Assembly: GCF_900156475.1 (NCBI RefSeq)
Contig: NZ_FTNR01000002.1
Location: 186,001-250,000, forward strand
Direction: 5' to 3'
Length of the DNA: 64,000 nucleotides
Origin: Natronorubrum thiooxidans
GTDB taxonomy: Archaea; Halobacteriota; Halobacteria; Halobacteriales; Natrialbaceae
The translations under genes and the position numbers were made by a program. The notes under the pieces were generated by a model that worked only from the letters and a program-made list of their open reading frames with translations, was not told the DNA's origin and ran no database searches. Positions 1-7,424 of the stretch are shown piece after piece (the stretch's first letter is position 1; the number at the start of each line of letters is the position of its first letter).

Positions 1-657
1 AGTTGCCTCGCAGTCCTCGTAGAGCCACATGCCAAACTCGGGGACGGCATCGTCGTCGATACCGAACCAGTAGCCGCCCGAGGAGGTCTCCGAAAGCTCC
101 CCGACAGGTGCGGTCACCGGGCAGTCGGCGAGCAGTTCCTGTGTCGCCTCGAGCAGCGCGCGGTCGTCGTGGACGAACGAAATGCCGACGGTACCACTCG
201 ATGATTTGAAACAGATCGTCCCACAGCCCTCGAGCAGGCCACGAAGGAGTTCGCGATCGTGACTCGAGAACGCGCCGAAGCGGTAGTTGCCGCGGCCGTC
301 GACGGGCAGCGAGAGCACGCTGGTGCGACCCAACAGCTCCTCGCTGTCCTCGTCCTCGCCGATCGAAAGCGTGTACTCGTCTTCCGTGCGCGTGATCGAC
401 GTGTCGTGGGCGTACTCGCGGCTGCTCGTCTCGTGGTCGATGTCGCCGCCTGCGATCGCGGCGAGCACCTGCGCGGATTGCTCGTCGTTGGTCACGACCT
501 CGAGATGCTCACGGCGTCGCCGTTCGCCGTCCGTGGTTCTCGCTTCGCTCCGAACCACGCGCCCACTGCCGGCGACGTGCCCCCAGAGGTACGCGGTTGC
601 AGGATGGCCAACAAGCGGGTCAGCTGGAACCTCGATTTCACGTCGAGCGTCGCTCAT
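1..657 (-). CDS. LAGLIDADG-like protein in cobalamin operon (C-terminus off the window)
   Basis: Partial: 219 codons are visible and the reading frame is still open at position 1. The ATG overlaps the ferredoxin stop as ATGA, so it is the last visible gene of the cbi operon. The protein has two segments resembling the paired LAGLIDADG helices of monomeric homing endonucleases: residues 22-34 (AYLWGHVAGSGRV) and 136-148 (ELLRGLLEGCGTI), about 114 residues apart. In active enzymes the eighth residue of each motif is an acid; here it is Ser31 and Cys145, so DNA cleavage is unlikely. A hydrophobic stretch typical of the beta-strands after the helix follows motif 2 (residues 149-165). No intein or intron context is seen. 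Role unknown; it may be a fold-sharing DNA- or substrate-binding protein recruited to corrin synthesis. The motif match is by eye only. Confidence 0.75.
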   Translation of the reverse strand, partial: MSDARREIEVPADPLVGHPATAYLWGHVAGSGRVVRSEARTTDGERRRREHLEVVTNDEQSAQVLAAIAGGDIDHETSSREYAHDTSITRTEDEYTLSIGEDEDSEELLGRTSVLSLPVDGRGNYRFGAFSSHDRELLRGLLEGCGTICFKSSSGTVGISFVHDDRALLEATQELLADCPVTAPVGELSETSSGGYWFGIDDDAVPEFGMWLYEDCEAT

Positions 658-920
658 TCGCCCACCTCCTCGACGATGATCGCGTCCGTCGGACAGGCCG
701 CGGCGGCCTGTTTGGCTTCGTCGACGCGGTCGTCGTCGAACGTCGCAACGACGCGTTCGGCGTCGTCCGTGACCTCGCCCTCGCAGTCGTAGACGGGATC
801 CGCAGTTGGATCAACCGTCGCGAGGCCGTCTGCGCCTTCGATAAATCGCGGATCGCGGGTCAGGCAGGCGAAGATGCCGTCACAGGCGTCCTTTTCGATG
901 GTGACTTCGTAGCGTGGCAT
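654..920 (-). CDS. small ferredoxin-like Fe-S protein
   Basis: An 88-residue acidic protein with Cys13 and Cys19 in a C-x5-C arrangement and Cys76-Pro77 in a CPTDAI motif near the C-terminus; one further Cys lies at 46. This spacing fits a single-cluster (3Fe-4S or 4Fe-4S) ferredoxin rather than the two-cluster bacterial type. It is 2 nt downstream of the second cbiH and overlaps the next gene by 4 nt (ATGA), so it is translated within the cbi operon. Ring contraction and other corrin steps can need electron transfer, and some bacterial CbiH enzymes carry an extra Fe-S domain, so a redox partner role for the neighbouring CbiH proteins is a reasonable inference. It could also serve an unrelated reductase. 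Confidence 0.85.
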   Translation of the reverse strand: MPRYEVTIEKDACDGIFACLTRDPRFIEGADGLATVDPTADPVYDCEGEVTDDAERVVATFDDDRVDEAKQAAAACPTDAIIVEEVGE

Positions 921-922
921 AG

Positions 923-1951
923 TCAGTAGTCGTATTTGGTCTCGTAGCCACGCGGCGTGACCATCCGGTCGTCCCAGACGTAGGTGTCTTCGGTCCCGAC
1001 GACGATCGTCGTCGTCATGTCGATGATTTCGCTTTCGCCCAAGTCCTCGAGTTCGCCGAGGTCGGTGATCATCACCTGCTCGTCTTCGCGTCCTGCGCCG
1101 TGGACGATGCCGACTGGCGTGTCTTCGTCGCGGTGGGTCAGCAGGATCTCACAGCACTTCTCGAAGTTCTCCCGGCGCTTGCGGCTCCACGGGTTGTAGA
1201 TCGTGATCGTGAAGTTCTCGCTTGCGACCGAGTGGAGTCGGGACTCGATCTCGGGCATCGGCACGAGGTGGTCCGACAGTGAGACCGAGACGGTGTCGTT
1301 GACCAGCGGCGCGCCCAACCGGGCCCCACAGGACTGGGCCGCCGGCACGCCGGGCACGACCTCGAAGTCGACCATCGAGGCCGTTGCGCCCTTCGACTCT
1401 AAGATCTCGAGGGCCAGTCCCGCGAGCGCGTAGACGTTGGGGTCGCCGCTGCCGACGATCGCGACGTCATTGCCCGCGAGCGTGCGGTCGATCGACTCCT
1501 CGGTCCGCGAGACCTCGCCGCACATCGGCGTGTCGTAGATGTCGTCGGCCTGCTCGGTGATTTCGTCCGGGATGAGGTCGATGTAGGTCGTGTAGCCGAC
1601 GATGTGCTCGGCCTCGAGCAGCGCCGTCTTCGCGCGCTCGGTCATCCCCTCCGGATGGCCAGGGCCGAGGCCGACGGCGATCAGCTGGCCGGGCTCGGCG
1701 TCGAAGTCCTCAATCGTCGCGCCGACTTCTTGCTCGTTCGACTCGTCGTCCGAATCGGAACTCGAGGCCCCGCATTTGCTCGAGGACGAGGAACTGGAAC
1801 TCGAGGAGCCGCCGCACTTCGAACTCGAGTCGTCGGTGCTGCTCGAACCACCGCACTTCGAACTCGAGGAGTCGGTGCTCGAGTTGCTGCTACTCGAGGC
1901 GCCACATTTGGAAGTCGATTCGTCAGCGTCTGCATCAGTGTCCGTGCTCAT
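923..1951 (-). CDS. cbiH: CbiH-type precorrin-3B C17-methyltransferase, second copy, with Ser/Cys-rich N-terminal tail
   Basis: A SAM-dependent tetrapyrrole methylase of 342 residues. The catalytic domain begins near residue 88, with the family GLGPGHPEGMT loop at about 94-104 and the GSGDPNVYALAG motif in the middle; the VVPGVPAAQSCGA segment matches CbiH. It should methylate C17 and help contract the corrin ring. Residues 1-75 are an unusual extension made almost only of Ser, Asp, Thr, Lys, Cys and Gly, with four KCG units at residues 15-17, 32-34, 45-47 and 59-61. This is not part of the usual methylase family and may bind metal. The gene lies 12 nt after the first cbiH copy and 2 nt before the ferredoxin gene. 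Confidence 0.9.
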   Translation of the reverse strand: MSTDTDADADESTSKCGASSSSNSSTDSSSSKCGGSSSTDDSSSKCGGSSSSSSSSSSKCGASSSDSDDESNEQEVGATIEDFDAEPGQLIAVGLGPGHPEGMTERAKTALLEAEHIVGYTTYIDLIPDEITEQADDIYDTPMCGEVSRTEESIDRTLAGNDVAIVGSGDPNVYALAGLALEILESKGATASMVDFEVVPGVPAAQSCGARLGAPLVNDTVSVSLSDHLVPMPEIESRLHSVASENFTITIYNPWSRKRRENFEKCCEILLTHRDEDTPVGIVHGAGREDEQVMITDLGELEDLGESEIIDMTTTIVVGTEDTYVWDDRMVTPRGYETKYDY

Positions 1952-1963
1952 GGTATGATTGTC

Positions 1964-2839
1964 TCAGAAGTCGTCGACGTCACGCCCGCCGCGCGGGGTG
2001 ACGAGATATGTTCGGTCGTCGTTGCGCCAGGTGTCGGTCTCGTGGTTGCCGATGATCAGCGAGGTGCCCATCCCGGAGACCTTGTCGTCGTGGTCGGCGG
2101 CCTCGCCGAGCGTCGTAATGAACTGGCTCTCGCCGTTTCGGCCGGCATCTTCCCGGCCGGCGTCGTTGACGATGGCCACGTAGGCGTCGTCGGTCCGCTC
2201 TTCGCGGACGATTTCGACGGCCTTCTCGTAGTTTCGCCAGCAGTTGTAGAGGACGATCACGAAATCCGAAATCGCCGCAGCACGCAGTTTCTCCTCGATC
2301 TCGTCCCAGCCGCGCCACTTGTCCGACAGCGAGATCGTACAGAAGTCGTTACACAACGGCGCGCCGACGTTCGCTGCGCCGCCGAGTGCCGCCGTGAGTC
2401 CGGGGACGATCTCGATCGGCACGTCCGTCGCGTCCTCCTCCTCGGCCATCTTGAAGATGAGATCGGATTTCCCGTAAACGGAGGGATCACCGCCCGAGAC
2501 GTGGGCGACGTCTTTGCCCTCGCGAACGTAGTCGAACGCTGCGCGAGCGAGTTCGATCTGTCGACCCATCGTCGAGCGGACGATCTCCTGTTCGAATCCA
2601 TCGTCGCGTGTCGCGACGCCGTCGTCGTCGACGGCCTCTTTCGAGGGCAGTGTGCCGTCGTCGCGCAGGAACTCCTGATAGAGACTCGAGGCGATGACTA
2701 CGTCCGCCGATTCGATGACCTCTTTGGCCCGCTTGGTCATGTGCTCGGGTAGCCCGGGCCCGATGCCGACGACGTAGAGGGTGCCGTGGTCGTCGGGGGT
2801 GCCGCCGGCAGCGGTTGCGGCGTCAGCGTCGGAACTCAT
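1964..2839 (-). CDS. cbiH: CbiH-type precorrin-3B/cobalt-precorrin-3 C17-methyltransferase, first copy
   Basis: A 291-residue tetrapyrrole methylase. The VVGIGPGLPEHMT loop at about residues 22-34, the SGGDPSVYGKS motif, the IVPGLTAALGGAANVGAP segment and the C-terminal TDTWRNDDRTYLVTPRGG resemble CbiH/CobJ. It is predicted to methylate C17 with ring contraction of cobalt-precorrin-3. The start at 2839 overlaps the cbiG stop as ATGA, which decides it over the longer upstream open frame. A second, clearly diverged CbiH follows directly, so the two copies may have split roles or act as a heteromer; which one carries out the C17 reaction cannot be told from sequence. Confidence 0.92.
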   Translation of the reverse strand: MSSDADAATAAGGTPDDHGTLYVVGIGPGLPEHMTKRAKEVIESADVVIASSLYQEFLRDDGTLPSKEAVDDDGVATRDDGFEQEIVRSTMGRQIELARAAFDYVREGKDVAHVSGGDPSVYGKSDLIFKMAEEEDATDVPIEIVPGLTAALGGAANVGAPLCNDFCTISLSDKWRGWDEIEEKLRAAAISDFVIVLYNCWRNYEKAVEIVREERTDDAYVAIVNDAGREDAGRNGESQFITTLGEAADHDDKVSGMGTSLIIGNHETDTWRNDDRTYLVTPRGGRDVDDF

Positions 2840-3819
2840 CGGCCGATCGCCACCGTGACCTCGTTTTCGTAGCCGATCTTCTCGAGGACCAGTTCCCGTT
2901 CGGCCCCGCCGGCGATCGCGGAGGCCTCGGAGACGCCGGGCCAGCCGATCAGCTCCTTCGATTTCGACGGTGTCGGGCCCTCGTGGTCGAGCAGGGTTTC
3001 CTTGTCGAACGCAACGACGCCGAGATCGAGTTTCTGGGCCGCCTCGAGCAGCCCCTCCTCGTCTTCCTTTCGGGTCGCCGTGGCGACGAACTCGACGTCC
3101 TCGAGGTCGTAGTTGGTCTGCTCGAGGGCGTCTTCCCAGGCTGCGATGAACGACTCCGTGCTCGCGCCGGAGACGCTCCCGGTGCCGATGACGACACCCT
3201 CGTCTTTGTTGCGCTTGAGAACGGTGACGTCGTCGCCGACGAGGACGGCCTTGGGGCCCTCGAGTCGGGCCACGGGGCCGAGGTTGTCGTCTAACACGGC
3301 GAGGTTCGTCTTCACGGTCGAGTCGCCGTTGACGACGTGGGTGTCCATCGCCTTCGCCTTCGATTCGACTCCCTGCTTGCCGGCGGCCTCGCTCGCGGTG
3401 GTCATCGCCGGGATCGCCCCCATCGTCGCCAGATCCTGTGCGACCTGGTTCGCGCCGTGGTGGCCGCCCGTGATCGGGATGGCCCACGTCAGTTCCTCGT
3501 CGACGACACAGATCGCGGGGTCGTCCCACTTGTCGTCTAATAGGTGGGCCGTCTTGCGCATCGCGATTCCCGATGCCATCAGGCCGATAAAGCAGTCGTA
3601 CTCGCCCCAGTGTTCCTCGAAGACGTCGCCGTGGTACTCGAGGATCTCGATCGTCTCGTAGCGATCCTCGAGTTCGGCTTTGATCTCCTCGGCAGTATCC
3701 ATCTTGCGCTCGAAGGAGATGATCGCGATCTCCTCGGCGACTTCGCCGTCCGAATCCGGCGTCGAACAGTGGCCGCCCGAATCCGTCTCCGTACTCGAGT
3801 TGTCGTCGTCAGTGCTCAT
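2836..3819 (-). CDS. cbiG: CbiG, cobalt-precorrin-5A hydrolase
   Basis: 327 residues. CbiG opens the delta-lactone of cobalt-precorrin-5A and releases the extruded two-carbon fragment as acetaldehyde. The central region (DCFIGLMASGIAMR, then a VVDEELTWAIPITGGHHGAN segment of about residues 106-126) matches the CbiG core, and the C-terminal part (GTGSVSGASTESF; GVSEASAIAGGAERE) matches the CbiG/CobE-like domain. The first 30 residues are an acidic Ser/Asp-rich extension with the local sequence GGHC. The gene sits 2 nt after cbiF and overlaps cbiH by 4 nt. Confidence 0.93.
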   Translation of the reverse strand: MSTDDDNSSTETDSGGHCSTPDSDGEVAEEIAIISFERKMDTAEEIKAELEDRYETIEILEYHGDVFEEHWGEYDCFIGLMASGIAMRKTAHLLDDKWDDPAICVVDEELTWAIPITGGHHGANQVAQDLATMGAIPAMTTASEAAGKQGVESKAKAMDTHVVNGDSTVKTNLAVLDDNLGPVARLEGPKAVLVGDDVTVLKRNKDEGVVIGTGSVSGASTESFIAAWEDALEQTNYDLEDVEFVATATRKEDEEGLLEAAQKLDLGVVAFDKETLLDHEGPTPSKSKELIGWPGVSEASAIAGGAERELVLEKIGYENEVTVAIGR

Positions 3820-3821
3820 GA

Positions 3822-4766
3822 TTAGTCACTCTCGGCTTCGTCAGCGTCGTTTGCACCGCGGTTCGCCCAGTCACCGTAGAGGAACGAGCGTTCATAGCCC
3901 GCACCAGTCACGGCGTCGCCGATGACGACCATCGCCGAGGCGCGATAGCCCGCCTCCTCGACCTTGTCGGCGATGTCGCCGATCGAGCCAACGATGACGT
4001 CCTCGTCGGGCCAGGAGGCGTGATAGATCACCGCAACTGGCGTCTCGGGGTCGTGGTCGTCTGCGAGCAGCCGATCCATCGTATCGCGAACGGCGTGTGT
4101 GCCGAGATAGATACAGGTCGTTACGTCGCCCATCTCCACGAACTCGGAGATGTGGTCTTCCTCCTCGGTCAGGGTCTTGCCCTGTGGCCGAGTGAACGCG
4201 ACGTGGTTCGAGACCTCGTTGAGCGTCAGTTGGGTCCGTAGCGTCGCGCTGGCCGCGAAGGCCGACGTGACACCGGGCACGAAGTAGGTCGGAACACCCT
4301 CGTGTTCCAGGGCGTCCATCTGCTCGAGTGCGGCCCCGTAGATCGCGGGGTCGCCACTGTGCAGTCGAACCACATTGTCGCCGTCCTCGTAGGCGTCCCG
4401 CATGAGCGGGATCAGTTCCTCGAGGTCTTTGCCAACCGAATTGACCAACTCGGCGTGGGCGCAGTACTCGTCTAACAGTTCACTGTTGACTAGCGACCCC
4501 GCGTGGACGACGAGGTCGGCTGCCTCGAGCAGTTCCTTCCCGGCGACGGTCAGCAGCCGCGGGTTGCCGGGACCAGCGCCGACGAAGGGGATTCCCTCCT
4601 GTTCGTCGCCGGCGTTGTGGTCGAAAATCCGGTCGTCGAGTTCCTCACGGCGGCGCTCCCCCTGTGTGTCGATCGCCTCCTGGGGATCGCCACCGTCGGA
4701 TCGCAGTTTCGGTTCCGTCTCGATTACTGTCTCCGTCGTCTCGTCGGGTGGTGTCGTCTCTCCCAT
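3822..4766 (-). CDS. cbiF: CbiF, cobalt-precorrin-4 C11-methyltransferase
   Basis: 314 residues. It uses SAM to methylate C11 of cobalt-precorrin-4. After an acidic N-terminal extension of about 55 residues come the family hallmarks: FVGAGPGNPRLLTVAG at about 60-75, VVHAGSLVN, VRLHSGDPAIYGA, the YFVPGVTSAFAASATL segment, and the VAFTRPQGKT motif that separates CbiF/CobM from the other methylases of the pathway. Its ATG shares one base with the TGA of cbiL (TGATG), which fixes the start and indicates coupled translation. It ends 2 nt before cbiG. Confidence 0.95.
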   Translation of the reverse strand: MGETTPPDETTETVIETEPKLRSDGGDPQEAIDTQGERRREELDDRIFDHNAGDEQEGIPFVGAGPGNPRLLTVAGKELLEAADLVVHAGSLVNSELLDEYCAHAELVNSVGKDLEELIPLMRDAYEDGDNVVRLHSGDPAIYGAALEQMDALEHEGVPTYFVPGVTSAFAASATLRTQLTLNEVSNHVAFTRPQGKTLTEEEDHISEFVEMGDVTTCIYLGTHAVRDTMDRLLADDHDPETPVAVIYHASWPDEDVIVGSIGDIADKVEEAGYRASAMVVIGDAVTGAGYERSFLYGDWANRGANDADEAESD

Positions 4767-5635
4767 CAGTACCAGTGTTGTTCACAGTCGCCATGTTCGA
4801 ACCCTTCCGAGCGCTCGAGTTCGTGCAGTTCGCTCCCGAGTCCGACCGGTTCACCGGCCGTGGTCGTCTCCGCTCGAGTGCTCTCGTTGCTTCTGGTGCC
4901 GCTCTCGCGCTCGCTCGAGGGCATACTCGAGCCGTCCGAGCTGTCGGCTTCTCGCTGGAACGCCGCCGTCGCCTGCTCGACCTCGAGAGTTTCTTTTTCG
5001 GCGTAGGCGAGCGTGTAGTAGTCGCGCTCGTCGATCTCCTCGGGGTCGTCGGTGATTATCGTCTCGCCCTGTTCCATGAACAGTCGGCGGCCGTAGGTCA
5101 CCTCGTAGCCGGCGTCGACGAGGCCGTCGTGAGTCGCCGGTGCGTCGGTGACCTTGAAGAGGATCATCCGGTCGGGACCCGTCGGACTCGTTCCGTTTGC
5201 GGCCTCGCGAAGCGAGAGTCCCGCGCCGGCTTCGATCTCGACGCCCATCGCGGTCGCAAACGCCGTTACGGCGCTCACGCCGGGGACGATCTCCAGTTCG
5301 ACGTTCGGATGAAAGGCATCGATCGTCCGCCGCAAGTGGCCGAACGTCGAGTAGACGTTCGGATCGCCGAGCGTGACGAAGGCGACGTCACCGTCGCGTG
5401 CGTTCGGGGCGATCTCTGCGGCAGCCTCCTTCCATGCCGACCGCAGCTTTTCTTCGTCTTTCGTCATCGGGAACTCGAGATCCCCGATCTTCGACTCGTC
5501 GACGTGGTTCAGTGCGACCGTCCGCGAGAGTCGACCCGGCGAGTAGACCACGTCGACGGACTCGAGCACCTGCTTCCCGCGAACGGTCACGAGGTTGGCT
5601 TCGCCGGGGCCGAGGCCAACGCCGTAGAGCGTCAT
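4766..5635 (-). CDS. cbiL: CbiL, cobalt-factor II C20-methyltransferase
   Basis: 289 residues. The N-terminal GVGLGPGEANLVTVRG loop, FVTLGDPNVYSTFGHL and the VPGVSAVTAFATAMG segment identify the C20-methyltransferase (CbiL/CobI) group. The catalytic domain ends near residue 225. The last 65 residues are a charged, low-complexity Ser/Glu/Thr-rich tail ending in a HGDCEQHW sequence, which is extra compared with bacterial CbiL of about 230-240 residues. The start overlaps the cbiT stop by 4 nt (ATGA), and the stop overlaps the cbiF start by 1 nt. Confidence 0.94.
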   Translation of the reverse strand: MTLYGVGLGPGEANLVTVRGKQVLESVDVVYSPGRLSRTVALNHVDESKIGDLEFPMTKDEEKLRSAWKEAAAEIAPNARDGDVAFVTLGDPNVYSTFGHLRRTIDAFHPNVELEIVPGVSAVTAFATAMGVEIEAGAGLSLREAANGTSPTGPDRMILFKVTDAPATHDGLVDAGYEVTYGRRLFMEQGETIITDDPEEIDERDYYTLAYAEKETLEVEQATAAFQREADSSDGSSMPSSERESGTRSNESTRAETTTAGEPVGLGSELHELERSEGFEHGDCEQHWY

Positions 5636-6216
5636 CGCTGACTCCCCTCGCTCTTCGAGTCCCCTGGCGTTGCACTCCCGACCAGCATATAGACCGGGTT
5701 GTCCGAGTTGAAACTCGTCGCGCCGGCGAGTTCGTAGCCGTGGCTCACCTGGAACTGGACGACCTCCTCGAGAATCCCGCGCTCGCGGAACGCCTCGGTC
5801 GCCTTCCCCGCGACCTCGAGTCGCGAGACGTTCATCACGACACGGTCGACCTCGGTGTCGACGGCGTGATCGAGGACGGCCTCGAAGTTGCGACTGCCGC
5901 CCAGAAAGAGCGCGTCGGCATCGTCGGGCAGTTCCGCCGGCGCTTCCGCGTTCCGGAGTTCGACGGCCGCTCGAATCGCGTCCTCGTTGGCAGCCAGATT
6001 CCGCTCGGTCGTCTCGAGTCGTTCGGGTTTCCGCTCGAGGGCGGTCACTCGGCCGGCTCGCTGTGCGGCTTCGATCGTCACGGCTCCCGTACAGGAGCCG
6101 ACCTCCGCGAAGTGGTCGTCGGCCTCGAGTGCGAGCTTCGAGTGGACGACAGCCCGGACCTCCGGTTTCGTGGGTCCGGCCTTCGCGTCGTGTGGCAGCG
6201 CGATAGGTGGCATCAT
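5632..6216 (-). CDS. cbiT: CbiT, cobalt-precorrin-6B C15-methyltransferase (decarboxylating)
   Basis: 194 residues. It is a class I Rossmann-fold SAM methyltransferase that methylates C15 and decarboxylates the C12 acetate. The SAM loop VGSCTGAVTIEAA lies at about residues 39-51, followed by VTALERKPER for the acidic ribose contact and a DADALFLGG segment. An N-terminal TKPEVRAVVHSKL matches CbiT substrate-side sequence. The C5 partner cbiE is encoded separately about 3.5 kb away (9685-10476) rather than fused as in CobL. It is the first gene of the cbiT-L-F-G-H-H-fdx unit and has its own TATA-like element, which supports the start at 6216. Confidence 0.93.
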   Translation of the reverse strand: MMPPIALPHDAKAGPTKPEVRAVVHSKLALEADDHFAEVGSCTGAVTIEAAQRAGRVTALERKPERLETTERNLAANEDAIRAAVELRNAEAPAELPDDADALFLGGSRNFEAVLDHAVDTEVDRVVMNVSRLEVAGKATEAFRERGILEEVVQFQVSHGYELAGATSFNSDNPVYMLVGSATPGDSKSEGSQR

Positions 6217-6235
6217 CCGGTGGAACAGCGGCCGC

Positions 6236-6256
6236 CCCTAAAACAATTTTGTTTGT
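6236..6256 (-). promoter_or_regulatory. cbiT operon promoter with overlapping palindrome
   Basis: On the minus strand a GTTTTA box (plus 6239-6244) lies about 24-26 nt before the cbiT ATG, as expected for a leaderless haloarchaeal promoter. Overlapping it is the palindrome AAACAATTTTGTTT (6241-6254; 6-bp arms, 2-bp spacer), in an AT-rich patch inside otherwise GC-rich DNA. A regulator bound here would block TBP/TFB access. The site is inferred from sequence only. Confidence 0.5.
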
Positions 6257-6442
6257 TGTAGATCAAGCTGGATTGCCAAATTGGGGTTTCGGTAGCACAA
6301 TATTACTTGTGAGTATGACATTGAACGTCTCGTTGTCTGATCTATTCTCAGTCGGAACAGGTCACAGCGTCCGCCATAGTCGTGACTGACTCGAGCGATG
6401 GGTGCTGCAAGGACGGCAAGGACGTCTACGCTTGGTGTCGGC
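6257..6442. other. intergenic region upstream of cbiT and downstream of the GT2 gene
   Basis: AT-richer DNA holding upstream promoter sequence for cbiT and the 3' side of the glycosyltransferase gene. I see no convincing coding frame and no cobalamin-riboswitch-like fold by eye. Confidence 0.5.
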
Positions 6443-7366
6443 TCACTCGGGCTCGACCGTCACGTCGAATTTGTCGTGCCACCGATAGCGTCGGCCACCC
6501 CAGACGAACGATCGACGGGCCAACCCATACACCAGCAGTGGGATCGCCGCGATCGCCACTGGATACGCGGCGAAAAACGTCCAGCGTCGAATGCCAAAGG
6601 TGGCGTACACGCCGGCCACCAAAAGCGTCACGAGCGCCAGCGCGGGGAGCGGAAACAGCAGACAGCCGGCGGCCAATCCAGCCCCGAAAGCTGCTTGAGT
6701 GGCAGTTCCCGTCGGATCGTGCCGGTAAACGATCTGTGTAAACCGGACCTGTGTCTCGAGTGTCTCGCGGATCGACCCGCCGGTCTCGACGTGTCGAGTT
6801 CGCTTGACAGTGGTGAAATCGACGTGTTCCATAAGAAGCCCGTCGTCGCTTATCGTTTGTCGAAGGGCCTCGAGAAACGCCGCCTCGTCGTCGAGATCGG
6901 CGCGTTCGAAGACGAGCGAGCCGGCCCACGGAATGTCCGCGAGGAAAACGGCAACTGTCCCGCTGAGTGCGTACAGTGGCTCGAGGGCCGCAGCGAGTGG
7001 GTCCTGCCCGACAAAGACGGGCAGCTCCGACGTCGGCCCGTGGCGGTCGTAGTCCGCACGCAACCGTGCCAGCCAGTCCGGCGGATGATGAAAGTCGTCG
7101 TCGGTCCAGACGAGTCGATCGTGTTCGGCCGCCTCCATCCCGGCGGCGATCGCGTTGGCCTTGCCCGAACAGCCCTCGGGGTCGTCCGCGATCACCAGCC
7201 GAACGCTGTCGTCGTAGTCGTCGATGCGGTCGACGACCGCGGGCGCTGTGTCGTCACAGACGACGAGCAGTTCGTCCGCCGGCTCGAGTTGGGCGGCGAT
7301 CTCCTCGCTGGCGTCGCTCCAGCCCTGCGTCGGTAAGATGACGCTCGTCGGCGTCGCAGTTGCCAT
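6443..7366 (-). CDS. GT2 family glycosyltransferase with C-terminal membrane segments
   Basis: 307 residues. The N-terminal half is a GT-A fold: SVILPTQGWSD at about 7-17, GCSGKANAIAAGM for the nucleotide-sugar site, and the metal-binding WTDDDFHHP motif near residue 90. The C-terminal part has about three hydrophobic segments (roughly residues 225-275) separated by short charged loops. This layout resembles ceramide-glucosyltransferase-like and other membrane GT2 enzymes. It lies between cbiA and cbiT in the same direction but has its own TATA-like box (CTATTAC about 28 nt upstream of the ATG). It has no obvious role in corrin synthesis, so it may be a passenger gene. Confidence 0.85.
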   Translation of the reverse strand: MATATPTSVILPTQGWSDASEEIAAQLEPADELLVVCDDTAPAVVDRIDDYDDSVRLVIADDPEGCSGKANAIAAGMEAAEHDRLVWTDDDFHHPPDWLARLRADYDRHGPTSELPVFVGQDPLAAALEPLYALSGTVAVFLADIPWAGSLVFERADLDDEAAFLEALRQTISDDGLLMEHVDFTTVKRTRHVETGGSIRETLETQVRFTQIVYRHDPTGTATQAAFGAGLAAGCLLFPLPALALVTLLVAGVYATFGIRRWTFFAAYPVAIAAIPLLVYGLARRSFVWGGRRYRWHDKFDVTVEPE

Positions 7367-7424
7367 ACTCCTACTTGTTAGTGAACTGTAATAGATTCCG
7401 GGCCAGCAGAGTTGGGCGTCGTGG

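Noticed and set aside
1604-2752. Long plus-strand open frame opposite cbiH genes (382 residues)
   Set aside because: It is the antisense shadow of the real methylase genes: high-GC codon bias creates long frames on the other strand, and the translation is Arg/Val-rich with no family features.
6217-6442. Possible cobalamin riboswitch upstream of cbiT
   Set aside because: No B12-box-like sequence or plausible fold was seen and the transcript appears leaderless, leaving no room for it in the mRNA.
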